Of a stretch of DNA of 42,500 bases, positions 32,501 to 42,432 are shown piece by piece. A program made the position numbers and the translations under genes. The stretch's first letter is position 1; each line of letters opens with the position of its first letter. The notes beneath the pieces were generated by a model. The model did not search any database. It saw only the letters and a list, made by a program, of their open reading frames with translations, and was not told the DNA's origin. The DNA is from Mesostigma viride (taxonomy: Eukaryota; Streptophyta; Mesostigmatophyceae; Mesostigmatales; Mesostigmataceae): assembly GCA_009746045.1 (NCBI GenBank), contig RPFO01000106.1:596925-639424 (forward strand), in the 5' to 3' direction.

Positions 32501-35167
32501 AGGTTAACCCCATTTATCATTACCCCATTAACAACCGAGTGCTTACCCCATTTCTCAACCAAATGTTAACCCCATTTATCATTACCCCATTAACAACCGA
32601 GTGCTTACCCCATTTCTCAACCAAATGTTAACCCCATTTATCATTACCCCATTAACAACCGAGTGCTTACCCCATTTCTCAACCAAATGTTAACCCAAAT
32701 TATCAATAACGATGACACATTTCCCTCCCCTCCCCCAGTGTTTTTTTTAGTGGCGATATGCCGCCAAATGTGGCGGTGTGGCACTTTTTTTGGCAAAATG
32801 TGGCGGTGCCACCCACTTTGACAGGGCACCCAAGAAGCCACAATTTGGCCGTGCTGTTCTACTTTGTAGTTTCGTTTCGCCACAGGGTGGCCGTGCCTGA
32901 AGTTCACTCTAGTACAGGTTACGCCACAATTGGCGGTGTCAGCCGGTCTTCCGGCCGGCGTTCCGCCACAAGCCTCCCTAGTACTAGAACTACTATGAGT
33001 ACTACTATGACTGACTGACTTACTGACTGCATAGTGCATGTACGTAGAGCCCGGCCAAGTGCCAAGTGGCGAGTGGCCCGCTGCCAGAGACCAGAGTGCA
33101 CTGTGCAGACTGCAGCTTGTGTGCATTTTCACTTTTCAGGCTTCAGCTGGCTGGCGGCCTGGCGGCTGGCGCCTCAGTCACTCGCCAGCCATACTGTACA
33201 GTACTGCATTTACTAATGTGTTTCGACTTTCGGCACTACAGTAATCGTTTTGTTAAGCAGTGGCTGTAGTAGTAATCGTTGTTGTTAATTTACCAAGTAA
33301 GATCTTACGCCCGGCGCCGATGCCTGAGACGGAGACGCTCGCCCGCCTTGTGTACAGGCATTCACGCCTTAAGTTGGGTTCGTGGTTTTTGGTCAACCCA
33401 ACTTCAGGCGTGAACCCAACTTAAGGCGTGAATGATTCTACTAAATTCTACTAGTTTGAACTTAAGATAATTAAACATACTATTCTGAACTACTTTGAAC
33501 TCGGAATGCCAGTACGGCGCCGCGCCGCGCTGACCCCGCTGCCGGTAGGGTCATTTGCTGCACCAAAAAGCCAGCCCGCCACACGTGGCCGTGCCAAGCC
33601 CAATTTTAATTGGCTTAAAGCCACACATTGGCCGAGTAAACTGAAGTTTTCATAGTTCGAAACGCCACAAGTGGCCTAGCGCCACTAGTAACGAAAACCT
33701 TAAAAAAAACACTGCCCCCCCCCCCCCCCGAAAAAAAAAAAAAAAGCTTCCCCCCCCACAAACCTAAGCCTCCAGTGGGCCCCTCACGTCCACACACCCC
33801 TAACCATTGGCTCTTGGCAAGTCCTGTCCACTCCGCTCCCACCAGCAACCCCATGTCGCCCTCCCATCGAAAAACCCCCTCCACGTCCACAACCCCCTCA
33901 CCGCTGGCTCTTGGCCGCCGCCGAGATCGGCATGCCCAGCTCCTGCTGCATCGGCGCAGTCGCCTTCTTGAGCGCCTTGAGCTGACCAGGCAGCGCCTCG
34001 TGGAACCGGCGCTTGGCTCCGATGCCATCGACAAGCGCGGCCCGGCGCGCCTTCAACTCGGCCAGGCGGGCGCACAGGGACTTGCGCTGCTGCAGCTCGT
34101 AGGTGAGGCGCGCCAACATCAGCTTGTGGGGGTCGCCGCTGGCCAGGGAGGCGCCTGCAGGGGCCAGGGGGAAAAAAGGGCGGCAGGGCGGCAGGGTGGC
34201 AGGGTGACCCAAGCATTCAAAGTGTGCCTTTCAAGTGCGTGTGAGATTAGATTATCAAAGCACATGGTAACAGGGAGTACCTGGCTTCCCCACGTTTAAG
34301 ATAAGCTCTAGTAAAAGGAATCCAGAAAAGGCATATTGATACCCCACGACATCCACACACATTGACGACAGCATCCCTAACCTCGGCTGCATCAATGCAG
34401 CCCGCCTGCCTACAGCCCCATAGACTAGGCAGTGGAACATGGTATTCTGTACACAGCTTGTGAAGTAGTGAAATTTGCTGCACATTGTGCTGGTTCATCG
34501 CAGCTTGTAAACAAACCTTTCTGGCCCACAGGCTGCCTGCATTGCCTGCGAGTCACACGCGGGACGTGCAGCATACAACGTGGCTCGCTGCCCACCTACG
34601 TGGCAACCGCAAAGACGTTTGTAGGCGCTACTCTTTTTGCTAGTGCTCATATGGGTGCAAAGTAGTCGTTCACGGTCGATGCTTATGCACCATGGGCTAT
34701 TTAATTTCGCCAAAGGGCCCCATGGCATATGACGTCCAGAAAAGATTGACATATTGAACTAAGCTTCTGTGCGCTCGCTGTGCTAACGCTGTCTTACCTT
34801 TCAACTCCTCGGGTGCATCCCTCGCAAATTCTTCGACCGGGGCGAGGTCGATGTCTTGGTAGGCGGTCCGGAAACTCTGGCACGCTTGTATTTCCTTCAT
34901 GTAGTGATGCTTCTCGTAAAGCTTGTTTTGAAGCTGAAGATTGGTTTGGTCAAGTGCCTGCTTGGAATTGTTGGTTTCCGTCTTTACGTCGTCAACCAGT
35001 GTGTAAGCCTCGCGGTTTAGATCCTTCAGACCCAACAGTAGCAAAGTACCCTCCTGCACTGTCTTTTCGCTCTGCGAACCCTGTGCTTCGCGGGAAGCCA
35101 CGAGCTGCGACGCATTCTTTCTTATCTCATTACAAATGGATAGCAGCTCGCTCACTGGGGAAGCCAT
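23538..35167 (-). CDS. THOC5: THO complex subunit 5 (THOC5), 9 exons, 802 aa
   Basis: THOC5 is a subunit of the nuclear THO/TREX complex, which couples transcription with mRNA processing and export. Exons (minus strand): 35167-34798, 34154-33902, 29243-28972, 28584-28307, 27743-27594, 26563-26124, 25716-25440, 24488-24372, 23789-23538. All introns are GT-AG, all phases close, and the total is 803 codons. Family hallmarks in order: an N-terminal coiled coil (about 40-205) with CQSFRTAYQDIDLAPVEEF and GDPHKLMLARLTYELQQRK; LPSPLFILYSQLLAYKEAIG; LDVTIEGRMSDARAF; an acidic/basic linker (MEEDDDEAQPRKRSK); KHPLSVSLVIS; VRFEYLVALRLVT; YRWAQHLGGMDFLP; and C-terminal VNFYISEVIPPSGELRTLEY. Length suits plant and animal orthologues. 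A GTGAGG donor overlaps the apparent stop after exon 2, so a short protein ending there is a misreading. The exon 6 donor (GTGGAT) is weak but is the only one giving the right phase and family alignment. Confidence 0.93.
24061..24260. repeat. Minisatellite (CCCACACG)25 in THOC5 intron 8
   Basis: Exactly 25 perfect 8-bp units fill 200 bp. On the transcribed sense (minus) strand the repeat reads GGGCGTGT, giving regularly spaced G-triplets with 5-nt loops. It lies in the last intron (24371-23790). Long open frames across it on both strands are artefacts of the period. Confidence 0.95.
27121..27372. repeat. 63-bp tandem repeat, four copies, in THOC5 intron 5
   Basis: Units start at 27121, 27184, 27247 and 27310. 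They are nearly identical, alternating GGACTCGG and GGACTTGG. The fourth copy degrades at its end. Confidence 0.9.
27468..27578. repeat. 22-bp tandem repeat, about five copies, in THOC5 intron 5
   Basis: Unit CCCTGCAGACGCAGCCAATG plus two bases, with starts at about 27469, 27491, 27513, 27535 and 27557. It ends about 15 bp from the exon 5 donor (27593). Confidence 0.85.
29271..29566. repeat. Composite microsatellite (AC)n(AG)n(TGAG)n(GGGA)n(AG)n
   Basis: About (AG)34 at 29281-29348, (TGAG)27 at 29349-29456, a short GGGA run at 29461-29480, and (AG)43 to 29566. On the THOC5 sense strand it is almost pure CT/CACT and ends about 30 nt before the exon 3 acceptor (29244), so it functions in effect as a very long polypyrimidine tract. 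Confidence 0.95.
30020..30380. repeat. Minisatellite array 1, 21-23 bp degenerate unit
   Basis: About 15 units of the type CAACCAAGTGTTTACCCCAT, with variants (AACCGAGTGCTTACC, ATCATTACCCCATT), are arranged in irregular order. The same monomers make up array 2 at 32215-32700, so the two arrays share an origin. Apparent proteins across them are period artefacts. Confidence 0.9.
32215..32700. repeat. Minisatellite array 2, with a 62-bp higher-order unit
   Basis: Irregular monomers as in array 1 (32215-32326) lead into six copies of a 62-bp higher-order unit starting at 32327, 32389, 32451, 32513, 32575 and 32637. Each consists of three monomer types. The array stops 36 bp before the hAT-like element. 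Confidence 0.92.
32736..33714. mobile_element. hAT-like non-autonomous element, 979 bp
   Basis: The ends are inverted repeats, CAGTGTTTTTTTTA on the left and its complement at 33701-33714. The flanking 8 bp (CCCTCCCC and CCCCCCCC) agree at 7 of 8 positions, in keeping with an 8-bp duplication, although low-complexity C-tracts weaken this. Imperfect palindromes of the type GCCACANNTGGCCGTG recur near both ends (about 32837, 32879, 32933, 33578, 33620, 33664), as expected for subterminal transposase-binding repeats. There is no transposase. CAGTG ends are typical of hAT elements. Confidence 0.65.
33359..33434. repeat. Perfect 23-bp inverted repeat, 30-nt loop, inside the hAT-like element
   Basis: Arms 33359-33381 and 33412-33434 are exact complements (core TTCACGCCTTAAGTTGGGTT). 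The loop contains a further near-copy of the right arm, so a direct and an inverted repeat overlap. It could extrude as a cruciform or fold in the intron RNA. Confidence 0.9.
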
Positions 35168-36138
35168 TCTTATTGAGTTGTAAGGAGTACCCTACCCGCG
35201 TTGCAATTTTCCCTAATGCACCGTCAAAGTGCAACCATCGCGGAAATGGAGTTCGCGCAAGAGAAGCAGAATATTACGCCAAGCTAGTGACGTATTCTTG
35301 AGGTCGAAATCTCGGGCGTAACTAATAATTTAATGAGGTCATCCTGCCGGTCACCGACGTGGTGATGATTGATGAATAATAATGAAGACTCCGTTCATTA
35401 TTGTTGAGCATTCCGGTTGATCATCGGCTGCAAATGGCGGAATGCAGCTGGTGCTGAGTGCTGACACATGTACTGTATGCGGAGGCAGTAGTTAGTAATG
35501 GTCTTTTGGTTCCCATAGGAATATCTATGTAGGTTCCCAACTTCCCATGCTTCCGGTCTTTTGGTTCTCACCCCACTTCCCCAGTCCCGACTACAACTTA
35601 CCGGGCGACACGACCGTCGTCTTCAGTCGATCACGTTGTTGCTGTTTTTGTTTGATTTCCACGCGTGACATGACCATCAGTTCAGAATCTGTTGACAGGC
35701 ACGGCACTAAATTAGCAACTAATGTTTGGCTACTAGTAGAAGATCTGCCTACGTTGCCAACCTGATCACGACAATCGCTCAACAATCGCTCAACACCTGG
35801 CAAGCCGGCAACGCGTGCCTCCATTTGCCTGGCCGTGCCAGGTTGCCGATTGGCGAAGGATCTCGGTTTCTCGTCGCGGGCTCGCTCTCAGCAAGGCCAA
35901 AGGCCGGGTCTACTCAACACTTGAACCCTGCTTGAACAGCAATTTGGGATTTGGGATTTTACAACGTCAAACCAGGTTGTCGAATAGATAGCCTGTTCGC
36001 TAAGCATTAGACAAGACGGTGCGCATGTGATAAATAAGCAGCCGTAAGTATTGCGTAATTTCGCTCGCAGTTCCTTATCGGTAGCTTTTGCGTCCGCCAT
36101 CCTTTGTTCTCCCTTCAACGCTACTTTTTCTACAGAAA
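35168..36138. promoter_or_regulatory. Shared divergent upstream region of THOC5 and the SYLF-SAM gene
   Basis: This 971-bp stretch lies between two divergently oriented start codons and must hold both 5' UTRs and promoters unless further 5' exons exist. I see no convincing TATA box or other defined element. A TTTTTCTACAG just before 36136 could be a 3' splice site, leaving room for an upstream non-coding exon of the SYLF gene. Confidence 0.5.
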
Positions 36139-39100
36139 ATGCAGAAATTCGGGATTTCTGGAATTGGTAGCATGAAGGTTGATATAAAACAGGCGCTCCA
36201 AATAGCTGATACATGGAGCACCCGCTTCTCCGAGTCTCCGCTAGATTCTGTGGCTGCCATGAACTCGGTGATTCCCGACTCGAAGATGATGATTCCTGCC
36301 TGGGTTCTTGATGGTGAGTTTTTTCGCTGGTCATGCCTAGCAGGCCGATAGCGGCCAATGATCAGATCTTGCCACGCCAGTTCTATTCTTTACATTAACA
36401 GTTTTTTAGAATTTGCGAGCCTTGAATCGAAGAACTGCGTTTCAGAACCGCACTTGTCGGCAGTGTAACTCTGTTGAGTTGAGAGGTATTTTCTATTGCT
36501 GGCCTGGTCAGCAAGTGCCACTTCTAAGTGGAACTCCGTGGCCGGCGTCTTCCGGTCACTTACTGGCTTCTTTAGCAAGCGCATTGTCCTCAGCGGAGCA
36601 ATTCTTTAGGTGGCAAGCAGACTTCTGAACCGTTGCGAGCCTAAGTTGGATTGTTTTCTTGCATACTAGGCTAGTGACTCGTCAAGTCTGGGATTCTGCC
36701 GCTTGCATGCATCCCAGCCCTGAAACAGACTGCTTTTAAAACGTAGGGAACCAGGCAGGATATTGCCTCATTTTCATGAATGTCCTTGCAAGTCATAACT
36801 TCAAGTGAGCTTGTTGAACTGAATGCCTGCTCGTTACGTGCAGATTGCTACGGAATCTGCTTCTTGTTCTCGTTGAAAGCGGGATTTGTCTTCAGTGGCG
36901 AGGCGGGCACTGGTGAGTATTACATTACACAACCAATATGGACGCTTGGCGCGGAAATGCTCCCAATATTCACCTTCTCTGTTTATATGTATGCTACGAA
37001 GTAATTTAATGGTTGGTTATTTTGTCGCGTCGCGCTCGGTGCGCCCTCCACCCCACCCTCCACCCCCCCACCCCCACCCGGCCCCCTACCCGATTCTCAC
37101 CGAAAGGCCCGTACCCACCCTTGCCTTATCCCCAGTGCACCCCCTTGCGCCCCTCCTTTCCTGCGCCACATTGTGCGTCGGAAGAGGGATGTTTTTAGTA
37201 TCAAAGTAATTTTATGTTTGCCACGTGGTGCGCGGAGGAGGGGGGTTGTTTTCCCGGCTTGGGCTCGTTATATAGTGGCAGGGTTTCCCATGGGGTCGTC
37301 ACCTGGGATGGAGCCATGGGCTGTGGCTGTTGCTGTACTGTACGTTACACATAAATTGTGTTAAGCATATATCGAGGTAAAGATGTAGTGTGTTGATTGT
37401 TGAAGACGAATTCTGGTGTTTATGGGTAAACATCACACGCTTTTTTTCTGAGTGTGGCCAAAGGGGCAAGGGAGATTTTTTTTCTTGTCTGTTTGCTCAT
37501 GTTTGTGCTGTGATTTTTTTCCTGCGACTAGTCATTCTAGGTTACCAAGTGATGCTGTATAGTTGCTGGTTCATTATTCCAGGGAACATGGTCCTACATT
37601 TGTGCATAGGCCACTGTTCTTGGTTTGTGCAGTCCCCTTTTGCCAGAACCCAGGTTCCACATCCTTGGCTTCTCCACTGTTGGGTGGGGTTATTTTGGCT
37701 TAGAGTCACATGGTTCACAGCAGGAAGGTCTTCATGTCGAGGATCTCGAACAATTTTATCGCATGCATCACGTCCCAATTTTGGAAGGCATGCTCTGTTT
37801 ATTTCACAATCTTGTTGGTTGCCAACCGTATGCCCTGGTGTTCCACCACCTCGGCACGAGACGGTGGGCAGTCTCTTGTGCCCACGAGGGATGATAATTT
37901 TTGTGCCCAACAGTTAGTAGTTTGGGCACATTCTGTAAAATGGGAGTCTGGTCATCTGCTGGGTAGCGGAAGACGCTTGCAGCTGCTGCCTCCGTGCGGA
38001 GACGTGCATGATCTCTAGCATCATATGACGCATAAGTTAACGTGCGTTACCCATATCATTACGGCTATCTTTGATTCCTCGCGATGCGCGCCCACTTCCC
38101 GCAAGCATCATGTTCAGTGCCACCAGGAAATTGGGGCGCAGCCACCCTCCAACGGGTGGGTCCCCAAAGCACACGATGTTGGGTGGCATTTGTTGAATGA
38201 TTTTTCTCACCCACTAGCCGGCGTTCCCGGGGCAAGATACTTGGAAGTAGCATGGCATTATGTGCAACATTTTTTCACGCTTGTTGACAGCCTTGTTGCC
38301 CACGTGACTTGTGACATCCAGCTTCTGCTGACGTATGGGAACCATGTTGTTTTCTGTCCATGTTTGCTGCCCATGTATTCTGCCCATGTTGCTTGCGCAT
38401 GTTGGTTGTCCATTCGCGCCCAATTCTCTCTTTCATGTTTTGTTGCGCGCCCGGGTTGGCCCGCAGGTTTTGTCATGTCCAAACTCAACCGCCGCACGCC
38501 GCACGAGCGCTGGTCGGGCCCCACGGCGGTGACATCTGGCGGCGTAGGCTGGGGCCTGCAGGTTGGCGCGTCAAAGACGTACCACTGCATCATCCTCAAC
38601 AGCAAGCAATCACTCGAGGTGTTCTCGGGGAAGGCAAAGGTGAGGCGCATGAAGAAGACGCTGACTGCGAGGGAATCTCCTCGTTGGAAACGACCCTGGA
38701 ACCATCCTGGATCAGAACCATCATAGACGCTGTTTCACCCCCTCTGCCCACCCCACCGCTGGTTTCAAAGCCCTTCATGGGTCAGGCGCTGTTCTCCCCG
38801 TGTCTGCCCATTCCCAGGGCGATGGGGTGCACACAGGAGGGTGCAGCCCGTACATGGAATTGATAAGCCAAGGACCAGTACCAAGGGGGGCGAGGGGGGA
38901 GGGTTTGTCCATGTACAAGTGGAATTCCACCACTTGAAAGTGGTTACCGAAGGATGCTATGTCTTGTGAGGGGTTGCGGCTTATCTATGGCTTACAAATA
39001 ACAAAGTACTGCCTTGGCATTGTCACCGTTTGTTTTCCGTGAGCAGTTCTGCTTTGGGGGGAAGATGCTCCAATGCGCTTGGGAAATGCCCACCCATACC

Positions 39101-40923
39101 TCTGCAACAAGCCGCAGACACGAGCACGCGCGCGCTCACACATATTTGTTGATCTGCTGATCTGCCGCCGTAGTGGACAGCAGAGGTAGTTTGAGAAACA
39201 TGCTGAAAATGCTTCACGGCATCCCACGTGTGTTTGTATCCCATGTCCGAGCTAGTCATGAAGTAGCATATTCTTGTACTCTTGTGCCCGATCCCGTTCG
39301 GCAGCCATCCATTACTTTGTATGGCATGAGCTTACAAGGAATGGGGACAGCCAAACTATTAGATACACTCCCCATTTCAGTTTCTTGCTTCATTTGGTCC
39401 GATACGTCCATCGTACGCACGTGATTGAATTCTTACTAAGTTGATAACAAATCATTTACCAACCGTGGCGGCATGACAATCGGCCCGCGCAGGTCAACCT
39501 GGGTGGCAACCTGGGCGTGTCCCTGGGCCCCGTGGGCCGTGGCGTGGACGCCACCGTCGACCTGAGCAAAGGCGGCGTTGCGCCTTCCTATTCGTACAGC
39601 TACTCGGCGGGCGCGTACGCGGGCATTAGCCTCAACGGCACGGTCGTGGTGTCCAACCCAAAGATGAACGAGAAGTTCTACGGGGCCAAGGTGGATGTGC
39701 AGGACATCCTGGACGGGAAGCAGGTGCGCGGGGGGGGGGGGGCAAAGGGGGCCACAGATGAGGGAGCATTGGTTTGAAGGGGAGGGATGTTTTGATGTCG
39801 GTACCTGCCGGGGTGGGGGGGTGGGTGGCGGGGGGGGGGGGCACACCTGCGGCTCAACAAGATAGCCAACGGGCCGGTGAGAAAGAACGTGGCTGTGTCA
39901 GGGTACCGACGTCCTTTGTATGTATGGTGCGTGAGTTTCCGCCTTTGTGGCCACGGCTGTGGCTACAGCTTCACAAGGCACCCCCTCCCTCTGTTGGATT
40001 GTGAACATGATGGTTGGGCATGGTCGCTAGCTCCGTGTAACGTCCCGCTTTGTGCCCATGATCCGTGCCCATGATCTGCTGCGTGCCCATGATCCGGCTT
40101 TTTTCTTCGCACCGTGGTCTGGCTCTCTGTCTGGCTGGCCAGCATAGGCATGGTCGCTTGTGTGCATTGACGTTCCTTTGTGTAACTTATTGTTCTTTGT
40201 TTTTCTTTTGGGTGGGGGGTGGGGGGGGGCTTTTCTCTTGTTCGTTTTCCTTTTCTCTTGTGTCTTTTCTGCCCCCTCATCGGCTGGGCTTGCGCCTGCC
40301 AGGGTCTGGACGCGTGGCGAGAGAACCCTGAGCTGGACCACCTGTACCGCGCGCTCGACCGCGCGGCCGCCAACGCAAGGGCCTCCAAGACAAGCCCGGC
40401 CGCATCGATGCAGTCGCCGCCGAAAGGCAACCAGGCGCTGATCGGGCGCCAAGTGCCCCCGCCGCCCTACCAGTCGAGCCCAGGGGGCCCGACCACCCTG
40501 CCCTACAGCAACCCGGCTGCATCGAGCATGCGTGACGATGATGATCGGGCGACTGGGGGGAACTTGTATCACGGTGCCGACGATGGAGGCCTGTTCTCCA
40601 CGCCCGAGCGGTCGGTTGGGTCGGGCGGGTGGGGTGGCATGTACGGGGGCAACGCGCCCACGCTCCTGGACGACGGTGCGTTCACGATGGCAGCGACCAG
40701 CAGCGGCGGCGGCGGCGCCGGTCGGAAACCGCTGGCCGAGTTCAGCGTCGCCGAGGTGTGCCAGTGGGTGTCGCAGATGGGCCTGGACTCGAAGCCTTTT
40801 GAGCTGAACGCGGTCAACGGGCGCGACCTGCTGGCGTTGGACCTCGAGGACTACAAGGAGCTGGGCCTCACTGGGATCATGGCCAAGAAGATGGCGCGCG
40901 AAATTGCAAACTATTCCGCGTGA
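36139..40923 (+). CDS. SYLF (Ysc84-type) domain protein with C-terminal SAM domain, 5 exons, 422 aa
   Basis: SYLF domains bind phosphoinositides and, in yeast Ysc84 and animal SH3YL1, link membranes to actin and endocytosis. SAM domains mediate protein-protein assembly. Exons: 36139-36313, 36844-36912, 38467-38639, 39493-39723, 40303-40923; all GT-AG, phases close, 423 codons. The SYLF domain fills about residues 1-220, with IPAWVLDDCYGICFLFSLKA, GGVGWGLQVGASKTYHCIIL, VNLGGNLGVSLGPVGRGVDA, and GVAPSYSYSYSAGAYAGISL ahead of FYGAKVDVQDILDG. A short helix (LDAWRENPELDHLYRAL) ends it. Residues about 235-355 are a low-complexity Pro/Gly/Ser linker. SAM occupies about 359-422 (FSVAEVCQWVSQMGLDSKPF, then ELGLTGIMAKKMAREIANYS). 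The start is the first in-frame ATG, with A at -3. Acts probably in cytoplasm at membranes; partner unknown. Confidence 0.9.
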
Positions 40924-41095
40924 AGGTCCTCCCCTAAAGATTAGTACTTTATTGCCAACTGTCACGCGTGAAGCTCACCCGCGCTATGGGATCGTGCTTC
41001 ATTGCAAACTATTCGGTGTGCAGCTGTTCCGCTAGAGAATTGTGCATATTGGAACATTTTTTGCTAACAGCTTTTCTGCTAAAGAATAGTACACA
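40907..41095 (+). repeat. Diverged tandem repeat spanning the SYLF-SAM stop codon
   Basis: A unit of roughly 50-55 bp beginning ATTGCAAACTATTC and continuing GTGAAG...CC-CTA-AGA is repeated about 3-4 times (starts near 40903, 40951, 41004 and 41057) with heavy divergence. The first copy includes the last codons and stop of the gene. Confidence 0.5.
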
Positions 41096-41391
41096 AGCAA
41101 CTGCGGACTAGTAGACGTAAGATCCTCCACTGCACATCCCCTGCGCCACAGGAGGCTGACCCTCTTGGACCTTCACCCACGAGGAATGTTGATATTGGCA
41201 TCGCTAAGTAGTGCTAGAGAAGTTTGTGACACGGCTGGTCACATGGGAAATATACACTGCCTGTCGGGGCGCGTGCGTATGTCTCATGGATGCATTTGTT
41301 CGCGTGTTGTGAAAACCATGTTAGTTGGGGCCGGACTTGGGGTCATCAGCATATAGACTGGTAGGCTAGTGTACAGTACTGGGCCATGATC

Positions 41392-41397
41392 AATAAA
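41392..41397 (+). terminator. Candidate polyadenylation signal AATAAA
   Basis: A canonical AATAAA lies about 470 bp after the SYLF-SAM stop and is followed by a GT-rich stretch (GGTGTTTGTAGCTCTGG), the usual layout of a poly-A site. It is the only AATAAA I noticed downstream of that gene. Confidence 0.5.
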
Positions 41398-41399
41398 GA

Positions 41400-42071
41400 C
41401 CTGGTGTTTGTAGCTCTGGTAGCTTTGAACATTAGCAATGTGCTTTGGTGGCAATGTGCTCCTTGACTTTCACACGTTGCATGAACTGTGCGACATCTCT
41501 AGGCCGATCGAATCTCCCGCGTGACAAATACAACATTTGGTAATGTGCTGTTCCCATCCAAATGACATCCAGAACCTGGACAAGCCGCATGCAGCTGCGC
41601 CTCGCCACGTTGCAGCTGTGCTTTATATGCAGACGCCTTCCCTTTGGGCCCATTGATTCCGCCGGCCTCCAATTATAACACCGCCAACGACAAACATGCA
41701 GGCAGTTCTATCCCAGCACCGGCCCCAACAGCTAGGCGCTGCAGATCCTCAGCAAGCGCGATCGATTGCGAGACCCTGGATGCATGCGTGGCATGCATGC
41801 TGCCCAGGTGGCCGCAAAGCCACACCGGCATGGGACCACTTGAGGCACTCATCATTGCAAAACGTTTTAGGAAACGCCAGCTGTATGGCGGCTCAGCCCC
41901 CATGCATGCACCCACCCCCATTGATCAGCACGCCATGGAATGTCTGCTACTTGCCCCAGCCCATTCAACTTTGGAGGCGCATGTTCTGTCCCCGGCCGTT
42001 GGCGGCCCATTGCATGGTAGATCAATCCTGGGTAAAGGCGCCCTCAGGTAAAAAAATTGCCCGGCCTGAGG
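41400..42071. other. 3' flank without recognised genes
   Basis: Open frames of up to 135 codons (41644-42051) resemble no family I know and lack splice or codon-bias support. No repeats stand out. Confidence 0.45.
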
Positions 42072-42160
42072 ATAGCCGCTACACTACCGCCTCGTCTGCC
42101 AGTACTATAGATCGAAGACAGCTCAGATGAGGATTACTTCCCCATCTAGCGCAGCAACCT
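42072..42160. repeat. Dispersed repeat Y, copy 2
   Basis: The second copy of the sequence at 22660-22745, sharing ACACTACCGCCTCGTC and GACAGCTCAGAT with indels of 3-5 bp. Confidence 0.6.
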
Positions 42161-42401
42161 TGGGTACGATGGGGCACGATGCAGACAGTATCTTTAGTTC
42201 TTCGCCAGATTCCTTGCCCACACTCCTTGTTATGCCATGCTCACATGGGTCTTATTGCACCCACAGATTGCCGGATCGTTAGCGTGTCCGTTTAGCTAGC
42301 GTGCCCGAGTGCAGCTGTGGCATGCCTTGCATGAAGGAGACTGGGGGTCTCTGCCCTTTCTCCTGTTGTGCACACACAGGGATTAATTAAAAGCACTTCG
42401 G

Positions 42402-42432
42402 TGCTCCGTGACTCCCCAACGGGAGCACGAGT
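42402..42432 (-). repeat. 31-bp hairpin repeat, inverted copy of 16029-16059
   Basis: The 31 bases are an exact reverse complement of the tail of LINE copy A. They are embedded in the same TTAATTAA-type context (42382-42390 and 42432-42450) and can fold as GTGCTCC...GGAGCAC. This looks like a solitary 3' tail or a MITE-like derivative. Confidence 0.75.

Larger units (their letters stand above)
29244..33901 (-). other. THOC5 intron 2 (4.66 kb)
   Basis: The largest intron in the window. In transcript order it holds a hAT-like element (33714-32736), a 62-bp minisatellite (32698-32327), a roughly 1.8-kb unremarkable stretch (32210-30385), a second related minisatellite (30380-30020), and the CT-rich composite microsatellite next to the acceptor. 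No host gene is recognised inside it; the 150-residue open frame at 31846-31394 resembles nothing I know. Confidence 0.8.

Noticed and set aside
32327-32700. 62-bp periodic repeat resembling a CRISPR array
   Set aside because: There are no unique spacers; the whole 62-bp unit repeats and is built from smaller monomers also seen at 30020-30380.
33898-35167. A short two-exon THOC5-like protein of about 208 residues ending at 33898
   Set aside because: The apparent stop overlaps a GTGAGG donor, and the downstream exons continue the THOC5 family sequence in the correct phase.
41644-42051. 135-codon open frame near the right end
   Set aside because: No family resemblance, no codon bias like the three real genes, and it ends next to a dispersed repeat.
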